From: Clostridia bacterium
Lineage (GTDB): Bacteria; Bacillota; Clostridia; UMGS1810
Length of the DNA: 58,250 nt
Direction: 5' to 3'
NCBI GenBank assembly: GCA_017416845.1
Contig: JAFQBA010000040.1
Coordinates: 1 to 58,250 of the forward strand
Shown here: positions 27,082 to 36,677 of the stretch, piece by piece
Layout: the number at the start of each line of letters is the position of its first letter
Position numbering within the stretch: position 1 is the first letter of the stretch
The notes under the pieces: model-generated
The model's database searches: none
Seen by the model: only the letters and a program-made list of their open reading frames with translations
What the model was told of the DNA's origin: nothing
Made by a program: the position numbers and the translations under genes

Positions 27082-28023
27082 GTGAGCAAAGACTCAATGG
27101 CCATCAAAAACAGCCGTGACACATTTTCCATGACATCCTATGCAGAAAAAAATCCATCCGTTGCAAAACAGGTCAAGAACTACGTTTCAGTTATTGTTCT
27201 TGCACTTCTGATGGCGCTAAACTATGAAGTTTTTATTTTATCAAATGAGTTTGCACCTGCAGGAATAAACGGTGTGGCTACAATGATTCAGTACAAAATG
27301 GGATTCAGTATAGGCTATATGAACCTGTTGATAAACATTCCCCTTTGTTTGCTTGCCTTTTTTACACTCAGTAAGGATTATTCATTTAAAACCTTGCTGT
27401 TTTGCTTGTCTTTTTCGGGATTCTTGCTTTTTTTTAAATATAACATTAACATCTCTGCATATGTTTTCAAGCCCGAAAACACCAGTTCATCACCTCTTGC
27501 GGCAGTGGCAGCAGGTGTGGTTAACGGATTTATATATGGCAACCTGATGAAGATTAACGCTTCGTCAGGTGGCACGGACATAGTGTCTGCATGTGTGAGA
27601 TGCATAAAACCTCATCTGAGTCTTTCGTGGATAATATTTACCATCAACTGCATTGTTGCGGCTTCATCGTTTTTTGTATATGACTGCAAGTATGAGCCGG
27701 TCATCATGTGCATTATATATTCTTACTTAACAAGCAAGGTAAGCGATGGAATTGTACGCGGTCTGCGTGAGCAAATTAAATTTGAAATTATAACCGACAA
27801 CGCCGAAAACGTTTCAAAGGAAATTATATCTGTTCTAAAGCACACCGTAACTCTTATTCCTGCAAAAGGAATGTTTTCGGGAAATGAAACAAACCTTCTC
27901 ATTTGCATCATAAACAAACACCAGATTTTTGAATTGCAAAAAATACTCAGAAAATATCCACAAACCTTCGCCTACATAAGCGGAGTGAACGAAACGGTAG
28001 GAAATTTTAAAAAAATAAATTAA
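27082..28023 (+). CDS. YitT family membrane protein with DUF2179 domain
   Basis: A 313-residue protein with an N-terminal cytoplasmic extension of about 35 residues, five to six membrane spans (VIVLALLMALNYEVFILSNEFAPAG; MNLLINIPLCLLAFFTL) and a C-terminal DUF2179 domain starting near residue 235 (KFEIITDNAENVSKEIISV, then HTVTLIPAKGMFSGNETNLL). The motif INASSGGTDIV is family-typical. Role unknown; members are proposed transporters. GTG 27082 lies nine bases after CGGAG, while ATG 27073 is directly at the site. The next gene follows after 19 bases, likely co-transcribed. Confidence 0.88.
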   Translation: MSKDSMAIKNSRDTFSMTSYAEKNPSVAKQVKNYVSVIVLALLMALNYEVFILSNEFAPAGINGVATMIQYKMGFSIGYMNLLINIPLCLLAFFTLSKDYSFKTLLFCLSFSGFLLFFKYNINISAYVFKPENTSSSPLAAVAAGVVNGFIYGNLMKINASSGGTDIVSACVRCIKPHLSLSWIIFTINCIVAASSFFVYDCKYEPVIMCIIYSYLTSKVSDGIVRGLREQIKFEIITDNAENVSKEIISVLKHTVTLIPAKGMFSGNETNLLICIINKHQIFELQKILRKYPQTFAYISGVNETVGNFKKIN

Positions 28024-28042
28024 AACAGAAAGGAAGAACAAT

Positions 28043-28906
28043 ATGAAAATAGGAGTAAGTTCATATTCATTTCAACAGTATATCAGCAGTGGCAAAATGA
28101 CACAGTTTGACTGCATTTCAAAAGCCAAAGAAATTGGATTTGATGCCATTGAATTCACAGATCTCACACCTCCCGATGGATTAACTCAGGCAGAATTTGC
28201 AAAACAACTTAAAGAAGAAGCTGACAAACAGGGGATTGAAATTGTAAACTATGCGGTTGGCTCAAACCTTGTTTATGAAAGCGAAGAAGAATTTGATAAA
28301 ATTGTGACTGATGTGAAAAAACAGCTTGATATTGCAAAGATTTTAGGTGTTAAAATCATGAGACACGATGCAACATTTGACCTTAAAGGAGAAAAAAGCT
28401 TCGACCTTGCCCTCCCCAAACTTGTAAGATGCATTAGGGAAATCACTGAGTATGGAAAAAAACTCGGCATTAAAACCATGATAGAAAACCACGGCTTTAT
28501 TTGTCAGGACAGCGATCGTGTGGAGAGACTGTACAACGCAGTTAATCATGAGAACTTTGGTCTTCTTGTTGACATGGGCAACTTCACCTGTGTGGATGAA
28601 GATCCTGCCAAGGCCGTTTCAAGAGTGGGAAGATATGCATTCCACCTTCATGCTAAAGACATGCTTTTCAAAAGCTTTTATGAAGCTAATGACGAAAACG
28701 GCTTTTTTGAAACAAGAGCCTGCAACAAGCTTCGCGGAGCGGTTCTCGGATGTGGAATTGTGCCGGTTAAGCAGTGCATTGCAATAATGAAAAAACACGG
28801 CTACAAAGGCGATATTGCCCTTGAATTTGAAGGAAAAGAAGATTGTATTTACGGAGTGACCGTCGGTCTTAAGGTTTTGAGAAAATATATCGAAGAATTA
28901 TACTGA
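28043..28906 (+). CDS. Sugar phosphate isomerase/epimerase (TIM barrel) family protein
   Basis: A 287-residue protein of the AP-endonuclease-2/xylose-isomerase-like TIM barrel family. The first strand KIGVSSYSFQQYISSG, then IGFDAIEFTD, LGVKIMRHDATFD, IKTMIENHGFICQD, FGLLVDMGNF, YAFHLHAKDM and GDIALEFEGKED provide the metal ligands Glu, Asp, His and Glu of the usual site. Members epimerise or isomerise sugars, including inositol derivatives and keto sugars; substrate not determinable. AAAGGAAG precedes the ATG. It is the second gene after yitT-like and ends in a hairpin terminator. Confidence 0.9.
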   Translation: MKIGVSSYSFQQYISSGKMTQFDCISKAKEIGFDAIEFTDLTPPDGLTQAEFAKQLKEEADKQGIEIVNYAVGSNLVYESEEEFDKIVTDVKKQLDIAKILGVKIMRHDATFDLKGEKSFDLALPKLVRCIREITEYGKKLGIKTMIENHGFICQDSDRVERLYNAVNHENFGLLVDMGNFTCVDEDPAKAVSRVGRYAFHLHAKDMLFKSFYEANDENGFFETRACNKLRGAVLGCGIVPVKQCIAIMKKHGYKGDIALEFEGKEDCIYGVTVGLKVLRKYIEELY

Positions 28907-28914
28907 GCCAATAA

Positions 28915-28976
28915 AAAAGCGAAATTGTTTTCACACTTGCCTGATGGCGGTTGTGAAAGCGATTTCGCTTTTATTT
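28915..28976 (+). terminator. Long hairpin terminator
   Basis: AAAAGCGAAAT (28915-28925) pairs with ATTTCGCTTTT (28962-28972), and TTTTCACA pairs with TGTGAAAG inside, separated by a mismatch. It is flanked by A and T runs and lies between convergent genes, so it probably works both ways. Confidence 0.75.
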
Positions 28977-29043
28977 TATTGCCGTGCAAAATTTTTGAAA
29001 AGCATTGCTTTTCTTACTTTATAACAAATCTGTTTATTGATGT

Positions 29044-30186
29044 TTACTCAAATTTGTCCGGCATCACATCGGATTGACCGAAATAATACAAAATAGCCTG
29101 TACAATTCTCTCGGATGCCTTACCATCACCATAGGGGTTCGCTGTCTGTGCAATCTTTTTATATGCCTCTTCATCGGTAAGCAGCATATCTGCCAGTTTT
29201 TCAATATTATCTTTGTCTACACCGCCCATAAGAACGGTTCCGGCATTAACTGCCTCAGGTCTCTCGGTTTCGTTTCGTAGAACAATGACCGGCTTACCGA
29301 GACTTGGTGCTTCTTCCTGAAGTCCACCCGAATCTGTCATTACCATGTAAGCACGCTTCATGGCATTGTGAAGCTCTTCAACATCAAGAGGCTCTATAAG
29401 ATGCACTCTATCCATACCTCCGAGAATTGCTGTAGCGGTTTCACGCACTTTTGGATTGAGGTGCATTGGATAAACAAGCTCGACATCCTGATGAGCATCT
29501 ACAATTGCTTTTGCAGCCATACATATATTTTTAAGCGGCTCGCCCAGATTTTCTCTGCGATGTGCTGTCATAAGAATAATTTTCTTGCCTTCAAAATCAA
29601 GATTTGCAAGTGTTTCATCTGCAAATTGGTAGTCCGCTCTGACAGTTGTTTTAAGAGCATCTATAACCGTGTTTCCGGTAATATAAATATCATTTTCATT
29701 GATATTTTCCTTAAGAAGGTTATTCTTATTGGATATGGTCGGCGAAAAATGTAAATCTGTCATAGCACCTGTGAGTTTTCTGTTCATTTCCTCGGGGAAC
29801 GGAGAATACTTATCATATGTACGAAGTCCGGCTTCAACATGTCCTATTTTCACCTGATTGTAAAATGCAGCCAATGCACCTGCAAAAGTGGTGGAAGTAT
29901 CACCGTGAACAAGAATAATATCGGGTTTTGCCTCTTTTATAACCTCATCAAGACCATTAACGGCTCTTGTTGTTATTCCTGCAAGTGTCTGACCTGATTT
30001 CATGATATTAAGATCATAATCCGGAGTAATGTCAAAAATTGCAAGTACCTGATCGAGCATTTCACGATGTTGAGCAGTCACCGCCACAATCGACTGAATT
30101 TTATCATTGGCTTCAAGCTCTTTAACAAGCGGTGCCATTTTTATTGCTTCGGGTCTTGTGCCGAAAACAGACATAACTTTTATCAT
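29044..30186 (-). CDS. wecB: UDP-N-acetylglucosamine 2-epimerase (non-hydrolysing)
   Basis: A 380-residue cytoplasmic enzyme, family MnaA/WecB, that converts UDP-GlcNAc to UDP-ManNAc for wall polymers. Motifs SVFGTRPEAIKMAPLV, VHGDTSTTFAGALAAFY, HVEAGLRT, MTAHRRENLGEPL and TDSGGLQEEAPSLGKPV with catalytic Asp, Glu and His are intact. Eighteen bases separate it from the GT4-type glycosyl-phosphate transferase gene upstream. Together they make the first steps of teichoic acid or a capsule-like polymer. No terminator separates it from the convergent gene except the hairpin at 28915. Confidence 0.96.
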   Translation of the reverse strand: MIKVMSVFGTRPEAIKMAPLVKELEANDKIQSIVAVTAQHREMLDQVLAIFDITPDYDLNIMKSGQTLAGITTRAVNGLDEVIKEAKPDIILVHGDTSTTFAGALAAFYNQVKIGHVEAGLRTYDKYSPFPEEMNRKLTGAMTDLHFSPTISNKNNLLKENINENDIYITGNTVIDALKTTVRADYQFADETLANLDFEGKKIILMTAHRRENLGEPLKNICMAAKAIVDAHQDVELVYPMHLNPKVRETATAILGGMDRVHLIEPLDVEELHNAMKRAYMVMTDSGGLQEEAPSLGKPVIVLRNETERPEAVNAGTVLMGGVDKDNIEKLADMLLTDEEAYKKIAQTANPYGDGKASERIVQAILYYFGQSDVMPDKFE

Positions 30187-30204
30187 AATATTTTTCCTCT
30201 CTGT

Positions 30205-31305
30205 TTAATTTTCTTCGCAGGTATTCTCCTCACTTGATACTTCCTGATTATCCTTCAGCATCTCTTCTCTTTTACGATTGAATCTTTTTCTCATAAGCTT
30301 GTACATACCAAAAGCAACTCCGAGCGCTACAAAAAGAAGCAAAACCGCAACATATGAACCTTTTTCAAGAAGAAGAACTGCACTTAATCCGAGAAGCGTG
30401 GTTATTACATATAAAATTGCAACTGTCTGCTTCTGACTAAATCCGTTATCAAGAAGTCTGTGATGCAGGTGACCTCTATCCGCTCCCATAATCGGCTTAT
30501 GATTCCATGCTCTTCTCACAATGGCAAATATAGTATCAAAAAGCGGCAATCCCATGATAAGGAATGGTACTATAAATGATATTATTGCATAACCCTTGAA
30601 AAGTCCCTGAATACATATTACAGAAAGCATATAGCCAAGGAACTGTGAACCTGTGTCACCCATAAATATTTTTGCAGGATTAAAATTATAAGGTAAAAAT
30701 CCAAGACATCCTCCCGCCAATGCCGCAGCTATTATTGCAACACTTTCCTCTCCGCCAAGTATAGCAATGAAAAAGAGCGAAAAGGAAGCAATGGAGGAAA
30801 CTCCGACCGCAAGCCCATCCAGACCGTCTATAAGATTTACGGCATTTGTAACAGCAATAATCCATACCATGCTGACAGGAATGGACCACATCCCCAAATC
30901 AAGTATGCCTGTCTCAGATACAAATTCGGGAACACTTATCGCTTCAATCCGTATATCATGCCACACAGCCACTGCTGCAGCAAGAATCTGAGCGGCAAGC
31001 TTCACAATGGCTCTGAGCTGCTTAACATCATCAATAATACTTACTCCGACAATAATAAGTGAACCGATAATCAAACCACGAGTTTGATTGTCAATTGGAT
31101 TGGCAAAGCAAAGCAGAGCAATCAAAAATCCATAAAATATTGCAAGTCCGCCAAGTCTGGGAATTGGCTTTTTGTGAACTCTGCGCTCTTCATCGGGGAC
31201 ATCAATAGCTCCGATTTTGTATGCCAGATTTTTTACAAGAGGTGTAGCTGCAAGGGAAATTGCAAAGGCCACAGAAAAACAAAAAACAAGATTCTTTATA
31301 TCCAT
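30205..31305 (-). CDS. Undecaprenyl-phosphate GlcNAc-1-phosphate transferase (TagO/WecA type)
   Basis: A 366-residue membrane enzyme with about ten spans, PNPT family. It moves HexNAc-1-phosphate from UDP-sugar to undecaprenyl phosphate, starting wall teichoic acid or polysaccharide assembly. Motifs are VPDEERRVHKKPIPRLGG, the DD-like IIVGVSIIDDVKQL, the NLIDGLDGLAVG box, FNPAKIFMGDTGSQ and GHLHHRLLDNGFSQKQ. The charged C-terminal tail (RKREEMLKDN...) is normal. It is spaced 17 bases after trpS and 18 bases before wecB in one minus-strand operon with manA, hence the whole operon provides both sugar nucleotides and lipid carrier steps. Confidence 0.94.
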   Translation of the reverse strand: MDIKNLVFCFSVAFAISLAATPLVKNLAYKIGAIDVPDEERRVHKKPIPRLGGLAIFYGFLIALLCFANPIDNQTRGLIIGSLIIVGVSIIDDVKQLRAIVKLAAQILAAAVAVWHDIRIEAISVPEFVSETGILDLGMWSIPVSMVWIIAVTNAVNLIDGLDGLAVGVSSIASFSLFFIAILGGEESVAIIAAALAGGCLGFLPYNFNPAKIFMGDTGSQFLGYMLSVICIQGLFKGYAIISFIVPFLIMGLPLFDTIFAIVRRAWNHKPIMGADRGHLHHRLLDNGFSQKQTVAILYVITTLLGLSAVLLLEKGSYVAVLLLFVALGVAFGMYKLMRKRFNRKREEMLKDNQEVSSEENTCEEN

Positions 31306-31322
31306 ATTTTTACCTCCTATTT

Positions 31323-32318
31323 TTATCTGTCAACGTAACCAAGTTTGCGATGGACCTTTCTCAGGGTTTTGACCGCCATATATGATGCACGCTTTGCACC
31401 CTCGGTATAAATTTTATTTATATAATCTTTATTTTTGGAAAGATCAGCATAACGCTGTTGCATGGGACGCAGTTCTTCAATCACTGCTTCTGCAACACGT
31501 TCTTTAAGTACACCGTATCCGAGACCTGAAAATTCATTTACACTCTGATCAACACTCTGACCGGTTACAGCAGAATAAATATTAAGAAGATTGTTAATGC
31601 CATCTTTGCCCTCGCGATATGCAATTTCTCCGTCTGAATCGGTAACTGCACGTTTAAATTTTCGTCTTATGGTATCCGGCTCATCAAGTATCGAAATAAA
31701 TCCATTTACATTTGGATCTGATTTACTCATTTTTGAAGTTGGATCCTGCAGACTCATTATTCTTGCAGCTTCCTTTGGAATATAGCCTTCAGGGATTTTG
31801 AATACATCTCCGTATACACCATTAAATCGAATTGCGATATCGCGGCACAGTTCAAGATGCTGTTTCTGGTCTATACCCACAGGAACAAGATCTGTCTGAT
31901 ACAACAAAATATCCGCTGCCATGAGAACAGGATATGTATATAATCCTGCATTTATATTATCAGCATGCTTGGCTGATTTATCCTTAAACTGAGTCATACG
32001 GTTAAGTTCGCCCATATATGTAAAGCAGTTAAGAATCCATGACAGTTCTGCGTGTGCCGATACGTGGGACTGGAAAAACACAATGTTTTCTTCACCATCG
32101 ATTCCGCAAGCAAGATACTGTGTAAGGAAATCCATACATCTTTTTCTGAGAGCAACTGCATCCTGACGCACTGTTATTGAATGAAGATCTACAACAGAAA
32201 AAATACAATTGTAATCATGCTGAAGTTCAACCCAGTTTTTTAAAGCTCCGAGATAGTTCCCTATTGTGATACATCCGGTAGGTTGAATTCCGGAAAAAAT
32301 AATTGGTTTATCGTTCAT
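31323..32318 (-). CDS. trpS: Tryptophanyl-tRNA synthetase
   Basis: A 331-residue class I synthetase with Rossmann core. PTGCITIGNYLGAL is the HIGH motif region (TIGN form), and KMSKSDPNVNGF the KMSKS loop; GIDQKQHLELCRDIA and AGLYTYPVLMAADILLYQ line the Trp and dimer sites. It charges tRNA-Trp with tryptophan. It is placed within a cell-wall operon between an aminotransferase and a PNPT gene with short spacers (24 and 17 bases), which looks like genome shuffling rather than function. No T-box leader is present because it is internal in the operon. Confidence 0.97.
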   Translation of the reverse strand: MNDKPIIFSGIQPTGCITIGNYLGALKNWVELQHDYNCIFSVVDLHSITVRQDAVALRKRCMDFLTQYLACGIDGEENIVFFQSHVSAHAELSWILNCFTYMGELNRMTQFKDKSAKHADNINAGLYTYPVLMAADILLYQTDLVPVGIDQKQHLELCRDIAIRFNGVYGDVFKIPEGYIPKEAARIMSLQDPTSKMSKSDPNVNGFISILDEPDTIRRKFKRAVTDSDGEIAYREGKDGINNLLNIYSAVTGQSVDQSVNEFSGLGYGVLKERVAEAVIEELRPMQQRYADLSKNKDYINKIYTEGAKRASYMAVKTLRKVHRKLGYVDR

Positions 32319-32342
32319 AATTGTAATACTCCTTGAGTTTTA

Positions 32343-33530
32343 TTATACATATTTGGCAAGAACTTCACCGATAATCTTTATTCCCTGTTCGATTTTATCA
32401 TCGGGCATGGTTGAATAGTTTAGTCTGAAACAGTTGCTCGGAGCCTCAATATCTACCATGCATGTGCTTCCGGGAACAAATGCAACTCCATTGTCGATGC
32501 ACTCTTTGAAAATGGGCTGTGTGTCAATTCCTTCAGGAACTGTACACCAAAGGAAAATACCGCCTTCGGGGCGTGTGTATGTAACATTTTCCGGGAAATA
32601 CTTATCCATGCATTCTAACATAAGAGCACACTTATGACCGTATAAATCGCACCCTTTCTGAATATGTGCATCAAAGTCATAATTCTTTATGTATCTTTCA
32701 ACAAGCATCTGGTTGATGAGCGGAGTATGCACATCATTTACCTGCTTGCACACAATTACTCTGTCAATTATCGCCTGATGTCCGGTGATAAATCCTACAC
32801 GAAGTCCGGGAGAAAGGGTTTTTGAAAATGATCCCACATAAATTACACGTCCGTTTGTGTCCATGGATTTAATTGTCGGAACAACCTCACCCTTAAAACG
32901 AAGATCGCCGTAGGGATTGTCTTCGAGGATATAGCAATCATATTTTTCTGCAAGCTCCAGAAGCTTTTTTCTGCGTTCAACGGTCTGAGTGATGCCGGTT
33001 GGATTTTGGAATGTGGGAATTGTGTAGATAAGCTTTATTTTGTTTTCTTTAAGTATCTCTTCAACAAGGTCGGTTCTTATACCGCATTCATCCATTGCAA
33101 CGCCATGAAGAGTCGCACGGTATGAACGGATGGAGTTGAGTGTTCCGATAAAGCTCGGATCTTCGCAAATTACACCATCGCCCTCATTAATCATAGATTT
33201 CAAAAGTAAATCTATGCCCTGCTGAGCACCGGTAGTAATTATAGTTCTGTCAAAATCCTTGCCGACACCATTTTTACTGTTGATATCGTCAACAATTTCA
33301 ACAAGAGGAGCGTACCCTTCAGTAACTCCGTATACAAGCGCCTTTGACCCTTCTGTATCAAATATATCCTTCATAAGTTCTCCCCATTCTTTAGTGGGAA
33401 AAAGCTCAGGTGAAGGAATACCACCTGCGAAAGAAATAATTCCGGGTTTACCCAGAAGTTTAAAAATTTCTCTGATTGCCGATGCCTTAAGAGCTGTAAC
33501 TCTGTCTGCAAGTGCATTTTGTATATTCAT
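32343..33530 (-). CDS. PLP-dependent aminotransferase, LysN/2-aminoadipate type
   Basis: A 395-residue fold-type I aminotransferase of the MocR/LysN class. ISFAGGIPSPELFPTKEW, YTIPTFQNPTGITQTVERRK, ILEDNPYGDLRF and the PLP lysine of YVGSFSKTLSPGLRVGFI are all present. It probably transfers an amino group between 2-oxoglutarate and a broad set of substrates such as aromatic or branched amino acids, or 2-aminoadipate. It has no N-terminal GntR domain, so it is an enzyme, not a regulator. It follows manA after 24 bases in the operon. Confidence 0.92.
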   Translation of the reverse strand: MNIQNALADRVTALKASAIREIFKLLGKPGIISFAGGIPSPELFPTKEWGELMKDIFDTEGSKALVYGVTEGYAPLVEIVDDINSKNGVGKDFDRTIITTGAQQGIDLLLKSMINEGDGVICEDPSFIGTLNSIRSYRATLHGVAMDECGIRTDLVEEILKENKIKLIYTIPTFQNPTGITQTVERRKKLLELAEKYDCYILEDNPYGDLRFKGEVVPTIKSMDTNGRVIYVGSFSKTLSPGLRVGFITGHQAIIDRVIVCKQVNDVHTPLINQMLVERYIKNYDFDAHIQKGCDLYGHKCALMLECMDKYFPENVTYTRPEGGIFLWCTVPEGIDTQPIFKECIDNGVAFVPGSTCMVDIEAPSNCFRLNYSTMPDDKIEQGIKIIGEVLAKYV

Positions 33531-33554
33531 TATATTTACCTCCTGATAATATAT

Positions 33555-34514
33555 TTATTCAAAGCTTCGCAGTATTTCCGCCAAGCCGCATATTCTGTAA
33601 TTTTTCATTGCAGCAGGGATAAAAAAGCTATCTCCGCCGGTTATTATCTCCTCACCGTCATCATATTTTATGACTGCTTTGCCCTCGGTGCAAACAAGCA
33701 TTTCAAATTTTGAAGTCGGTTTTTGAATTTCAATTTCTGTTTCTACATCATATTTTATAACGCTAAAATATTCACACTGCGCAAGAATCTTCATTGTGCC
33801 GCCATCAATCATTTCAGTTTTGCCCGCATCAGAACAAGAATGTGAAAAATCATATTTGGTTGCCTGTACAGCTTTTTGTGTATGAAGAGGCCTTTTGTTT
33901 CCGTCTTTATCGATACGATTATAGTCATAGACCCTGTATGTAGTGTTTGAGCTCTGTTGGATTTCCGCAATAAGAAGTCCATCACATATGGCATGAATTG
34001 TTCCTGCCGGAATGAAGAATGAATCGCCCTTTTTTACCGGGACATAGTTTAGGAGTTCCTCTAAAGTTCCGTTATTAATTGCTTCTTCAAGCATTTTTTC
34101 ATTTGCGCCTTCCTTAAGACCATACACAAGCACCGCGCCGGGTTTGGCATCAACAACATACCACATTTCTGTCTTCCCAAGCTCTCCGTTTTCATGCTTT
34201 GCGGCAAATTCATTGTCGGGATGTACCTGAACGGAAAGTTTGTCTTTTGCATCAAGGAGCTTAACAAGCAGCGGGAACTCATCGGCATTGTCTTTTCCGA
34301 GCATTTGAGCAGGATTTGAAAAAACAACCTCTCTGAGCGTCTTCCCTTTGTGTTCGCCGTTTGCAACAGTACAAAGTCCATCACTGTGACACGATATCTC
34401 CCAGCTTTCAGCGGCAAAACCGTCGGGAATGTTCTTGCCGAATTTTGTTTCAAGTGTATTACCGCCCCATATATATTGTTTGAATACAGGAACGGTTTTT
34501 ATTGGATATATCAC
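33555..34514 (-). CDS. manA: Mannose-6-phosphate isomerase, class I (ManA)
   Basis: A 319-residue cupin enzyme of the short Bacillus ManA form. It interconverts fructose-6-phosphate and mannose-6-phosphate for GDP-mannose or catabolism. Zinc ligands are seen in VQVHPDNEFA, GELGKTEMWYV and PAGTIHAICDG. The start is GTG 34514, preceded by AAGGG and AGG; no upstream ATG. First gene of the operon, with its own divergent promoter. The operon goes on to the aminotransferase, trpS, PNPT and wecB genes. Confidence 0.94.
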   Translation of the reverse strand: MIYPIKTVPVFKQYIWGGNTLETKFGKNIPDGFAAESWEISCHSDGLCTVANGEHKGKTLREVVFSNPAQMLGKDNADEFPLLVKLLDAKDKLSVQVHPDNEFAAKHENGELGKTEMWYVVDAKPGAVLVYGLKEGANEKMLEEAINNGTLEELLNYVPVKKGDSFFIPAGTIHAICDGLLIAEIQQSSNTTYRVYDYNRIDKDGNKRPLHTQKAVQATKYDFSHSCSDAGKTEMIDGGTMKILAQCEYFSVIKYDVETEIEIQKPTSKFEMLVCTEGKAVIKYDDGEEIITGGDSFFIPAAMKNYRICGLAEILRSFE

Positions 34515-34637
34515 AAAAACCTACCCTTTCTGCAATCATTTCGTTAACGTATTCAGCCTTACCAACAATTTTGAAGTGTTGGCAGTTAAGGTTATATACA
34601 TAAATATCCAAGAAATCATATTTATATATACTTTATC

Positions 34638-34724
34638 ATAATAGCACAAATGTAATAAAAAGTCAATGTCAGACTATAAATATATGACTTAATGTTTGAC
34701 AAAAACGTACAAATATAATATAAT
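34638..34724. promoter_or_regulatory. Divergent promoters of manA operon and the lipid kinase
   Basis: Minus strand: TTGACT (34661-34666), 17 bases, TATTAT (34638-34643). Plus strand: TTGACA (34696-34701), 17 bases, TATAAT (34719-34724). Both match vegetative consensus. The 120 bases between the manA promoter and its start hold a CCAACA...TGTTGG stem near 34562-34583; its role is unclear. Confidence 0.75.
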
Positions 34725-34754
34725 TATACAAAACACATACATGAGGTAAAAATT

Positions 34755-35642
34755 ATGAAAAATGTTTTACTGATTATAAATCCGAATTCCGGAAAACTCA
34801 AGGGCAAAACCATGCTCTTTGATATAATAAATATTATGTCACAAAATGATTGTCAGGTTACGGTAAAAATAACTCAAAAAGCCGGAGATGCAACGACTTT
34901 TGCTTCTGAAGCATGCCTTAGCAACATGTATGATATTATAGTATGTTCCGGAGGTGACGGCACTTTAAACGAAACCGTTTCAGGCATTGCCGGAGTCAAC
35001 GGCAATATTGGCCTTGGTTATATACCTTCAGGAAGCACCAATGACTATGCCAAAAGCATGGGATTGTCGCAGGATATAAAAGAAGCAACGCTAAGGGCTA
35101 TAAACGGAGAAAGTCATCCCACCGATATTGGTTGTTTAAACGGGACTTACTTTAACTACATTGCATCATTTGGAGTTTTTACCGCTGTATCATATAATAC
35201 ATCACGTAATATGAAGAAACTCCTTGGTCACCTGGCATATGTTCTTGCAGGTATTAAAGATATTGCTAAAATCAAATCGTGTCACGCAATCATTGAACAC
35301 GACGGTGAAATTTACGAAGATGATTATATTTTCGGAGCGTTGGCAAATACCACTTCTATAGGCGGACTTGTACATATAAAAGAAACACTTGTTGAGTTTA
35401 ATGACGGTCTTTTCGAAGTTTGTTTTGTCAAAAAGCCCAAAGGTCCGTCAGACCTCATAAGAATAATTATGGGAGCTTTAAATTCTGATTTTTCATGTGA
35501 CTGTTTTGAATCCTTTAAAGCAAGCAAGCTCAATATCAAAGTCCCCGAAAACACAACCTGGTCTCTTGACGGCGAAAGGTATATCGGAGAATCAAACCTT
35601 AATTTCGAAGTAATAAAAAGTGCAATTAACATTATATTTTAA
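34755..35642 (+). CDS. Diacylglycerol kinase-like lipid kinase (YegS/DgkB family)
   Basis: A 295-residue cytoplasmic enzyme. The N-terminal block LLIINPNSGKLKG, the nucleotide loop CSGGDGTLNETVSGIAG and IPSGSTNDYAKSM are the YegS/DgkB family motifs; the beta-sandwich C-terminal half ends SLDGERYIGESNLNFE. It phosphorylates diacylglycerol or a related lipid for phospholipid or lipoteichoic acid turnover. ATG follows GAGGT. It stands alone with a terminator overlapping its stop codon and convergent with the PfkB gene. Confidence 0.92.
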   Translation: MKNVLLIINPNSGKLKGKTMLFDIINIMSQNDCQVTVKITQKAGDATTFASEACLSNMYDIIVCSGGDGTLNETVSGIAGVNGNIGLGYIPSGSTNDYAKSMGLSQDIKEATLRAINGESHPTDIGCLNGTYFNYIASFGVFTAVSYNTSRNMKKLLGHLAYVLAGIKDIAKIKSCHAIIEHDGEIYEDDYIFGALANTTSIGGLVHIKETLVEFNDGLFEVCFVKKPKGPSDLIRIIMGALNSDFSCDCFESFKASKLNIKVPENTTWSLDGERYIGESNLNFEVIKSAINIIF

Positions 35643-35680
35643 AAATACCTCCTACGGATAAAACCGCAGGAGGTATTTTT
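35641..35680. terminator. Bidirectional terminator between lipid kinase and PfkB genes
   Basis: AAAAATACCTCCT.CGG (35641-35657) pairs with CCG.AGGAGGTATTTTT (35664-35680) with one mismatch. It overlaps the plus-strand stop and reaches the minus-strand stop. Confidence 0.85.
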
Positions 35681-36677
35681 AAAAATTACGTCGTTTCATT
35701 TCTTTATTCATTTTCAAAATTTGACTGATAGGCTTCATACCGCTGATTGAATCACTCGCACTTAAATTGCAAGCCGCCGCACATGATGCAATCTCAAGCA
35801 TGGTTTTAATATCGATATCTTTATAAAGACAGTACAGGCATGCCGCACAAAATGCATCACCGGCTCCGACACTGCCTTTTATGTAATCGGAAGAAAGTCT
35901 CAATGACGGAACTGCTGCAAAATTCCCGTTTTTTTCCAGAGCAAAACCGCCTTCAGGGCAATGAATCACAGCAACATCATCGACTCCGTATTCAATAAAC
36001 ATTTCAAGTGTTTTCTTAATATTCTCAGCATTTATGCTACCGTCGTCATTTCTAAGAGTAAGTCCCGATACTCCTGCCCCCTCTGTTTCATTCATTATTG
36101 CATAATTACAATATTTCAAGGCAGGCACTACCTTTTGACGAAATCTTTCTGAAGTATCACTGACAACATCGATGGAAGTCTTTATACCTTTTGCCTGAAC
36201 TTTAGCAAGCAACTCAGCCATATTTGTTCCGTACTTTGCATTGTCTCTATCAAGCTCATCAAGAAGCAGAATATATCCTATATGGAAAATACGACAATTT
36301 AGTGAATCAACATTAATATCGGATGCTGCAAAAATTCTGTTAGCACCACGATCATGAAAAAAGGTTCTCACACCATTTGACTCAACACTCATAACATCAC
36401 TGTAACTTGTGGGCAATTCTCCTGAAATTCTAACGCCACTCGTGTTAATGCCGTATCCTTTCATCTGTTCAACAACATACTTTCCATTGTCATCATCACC
36501 AACCATACCGCATACACTGATACTCATTGTATCATCAATTTTCATAATATCTATTGCAGTATTCGGAACACATCCCCCTACCGATCTGGAGGACGATTTT
36601 ATGTTAGAAAGCATCGTCTCCTTAGGATACTGATCAATAATTTTAACATTATCAATAAGAATATTCCCCGCCAGCAC
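35679..36677 (-). CDS. PfkB-family carbohydrate kinase
   Basis: A 332-residue ribokinase-like sugar kinase beginning at GTG 36677 (LAGNILIDNVKIIDQYP). Motifs SVGGCVPNTAIDI, GMVGDDDNGKYVVEQM, and the C-terminal ATP/anion block GSVGAGDAFCAACLYCL with its catalytic Asp are intact. The start is weak: there is no good ribosome site, and the natural first strand would include the residues IV just before it. The upstream XRE gene runs into it with a one-base offset, as if the two were a fused HTH-PfkB protein separated by a frameshift. Substrate unknown. Confidence 0.85.
   Translation of the reverse strand: MLAGNILIDNVKIIDQYPKETMLSNIKSSSRSVGGCVPNTAIDIMKIDDTMSISVCGMVGDDDNGKYVVEQMKGYGINTSGVRISGELPTSYSDVMSVESNGVRTFFHDRGANRIFAASDINVDSLNCRIFHIGYILLLDELDRDNAKYGTNMAELLAKVQAKGIKTSIDVVSDTSERFRQKVVPALKYCNYAIMNETEGAGVSGLTLRNDDGSINAENIKKTLEMFIEYGVDDVAVIHCPEGGFALEKNGNFAAVPSLRLSSDYIKGSVGAGDAFCAACLYCLYKDIDIKTMLEIASCAAACNLSASDSISGMKPISQILKMNKEMKRRNF

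Noticed and set aside
31323..34754. T-box or riboswitch before trpS or manA
   Set aside because: trpS lies inside an operon with a 24-base gap; the manA leader has a stem but no T-box specifier or conserved TGG box that I can see.
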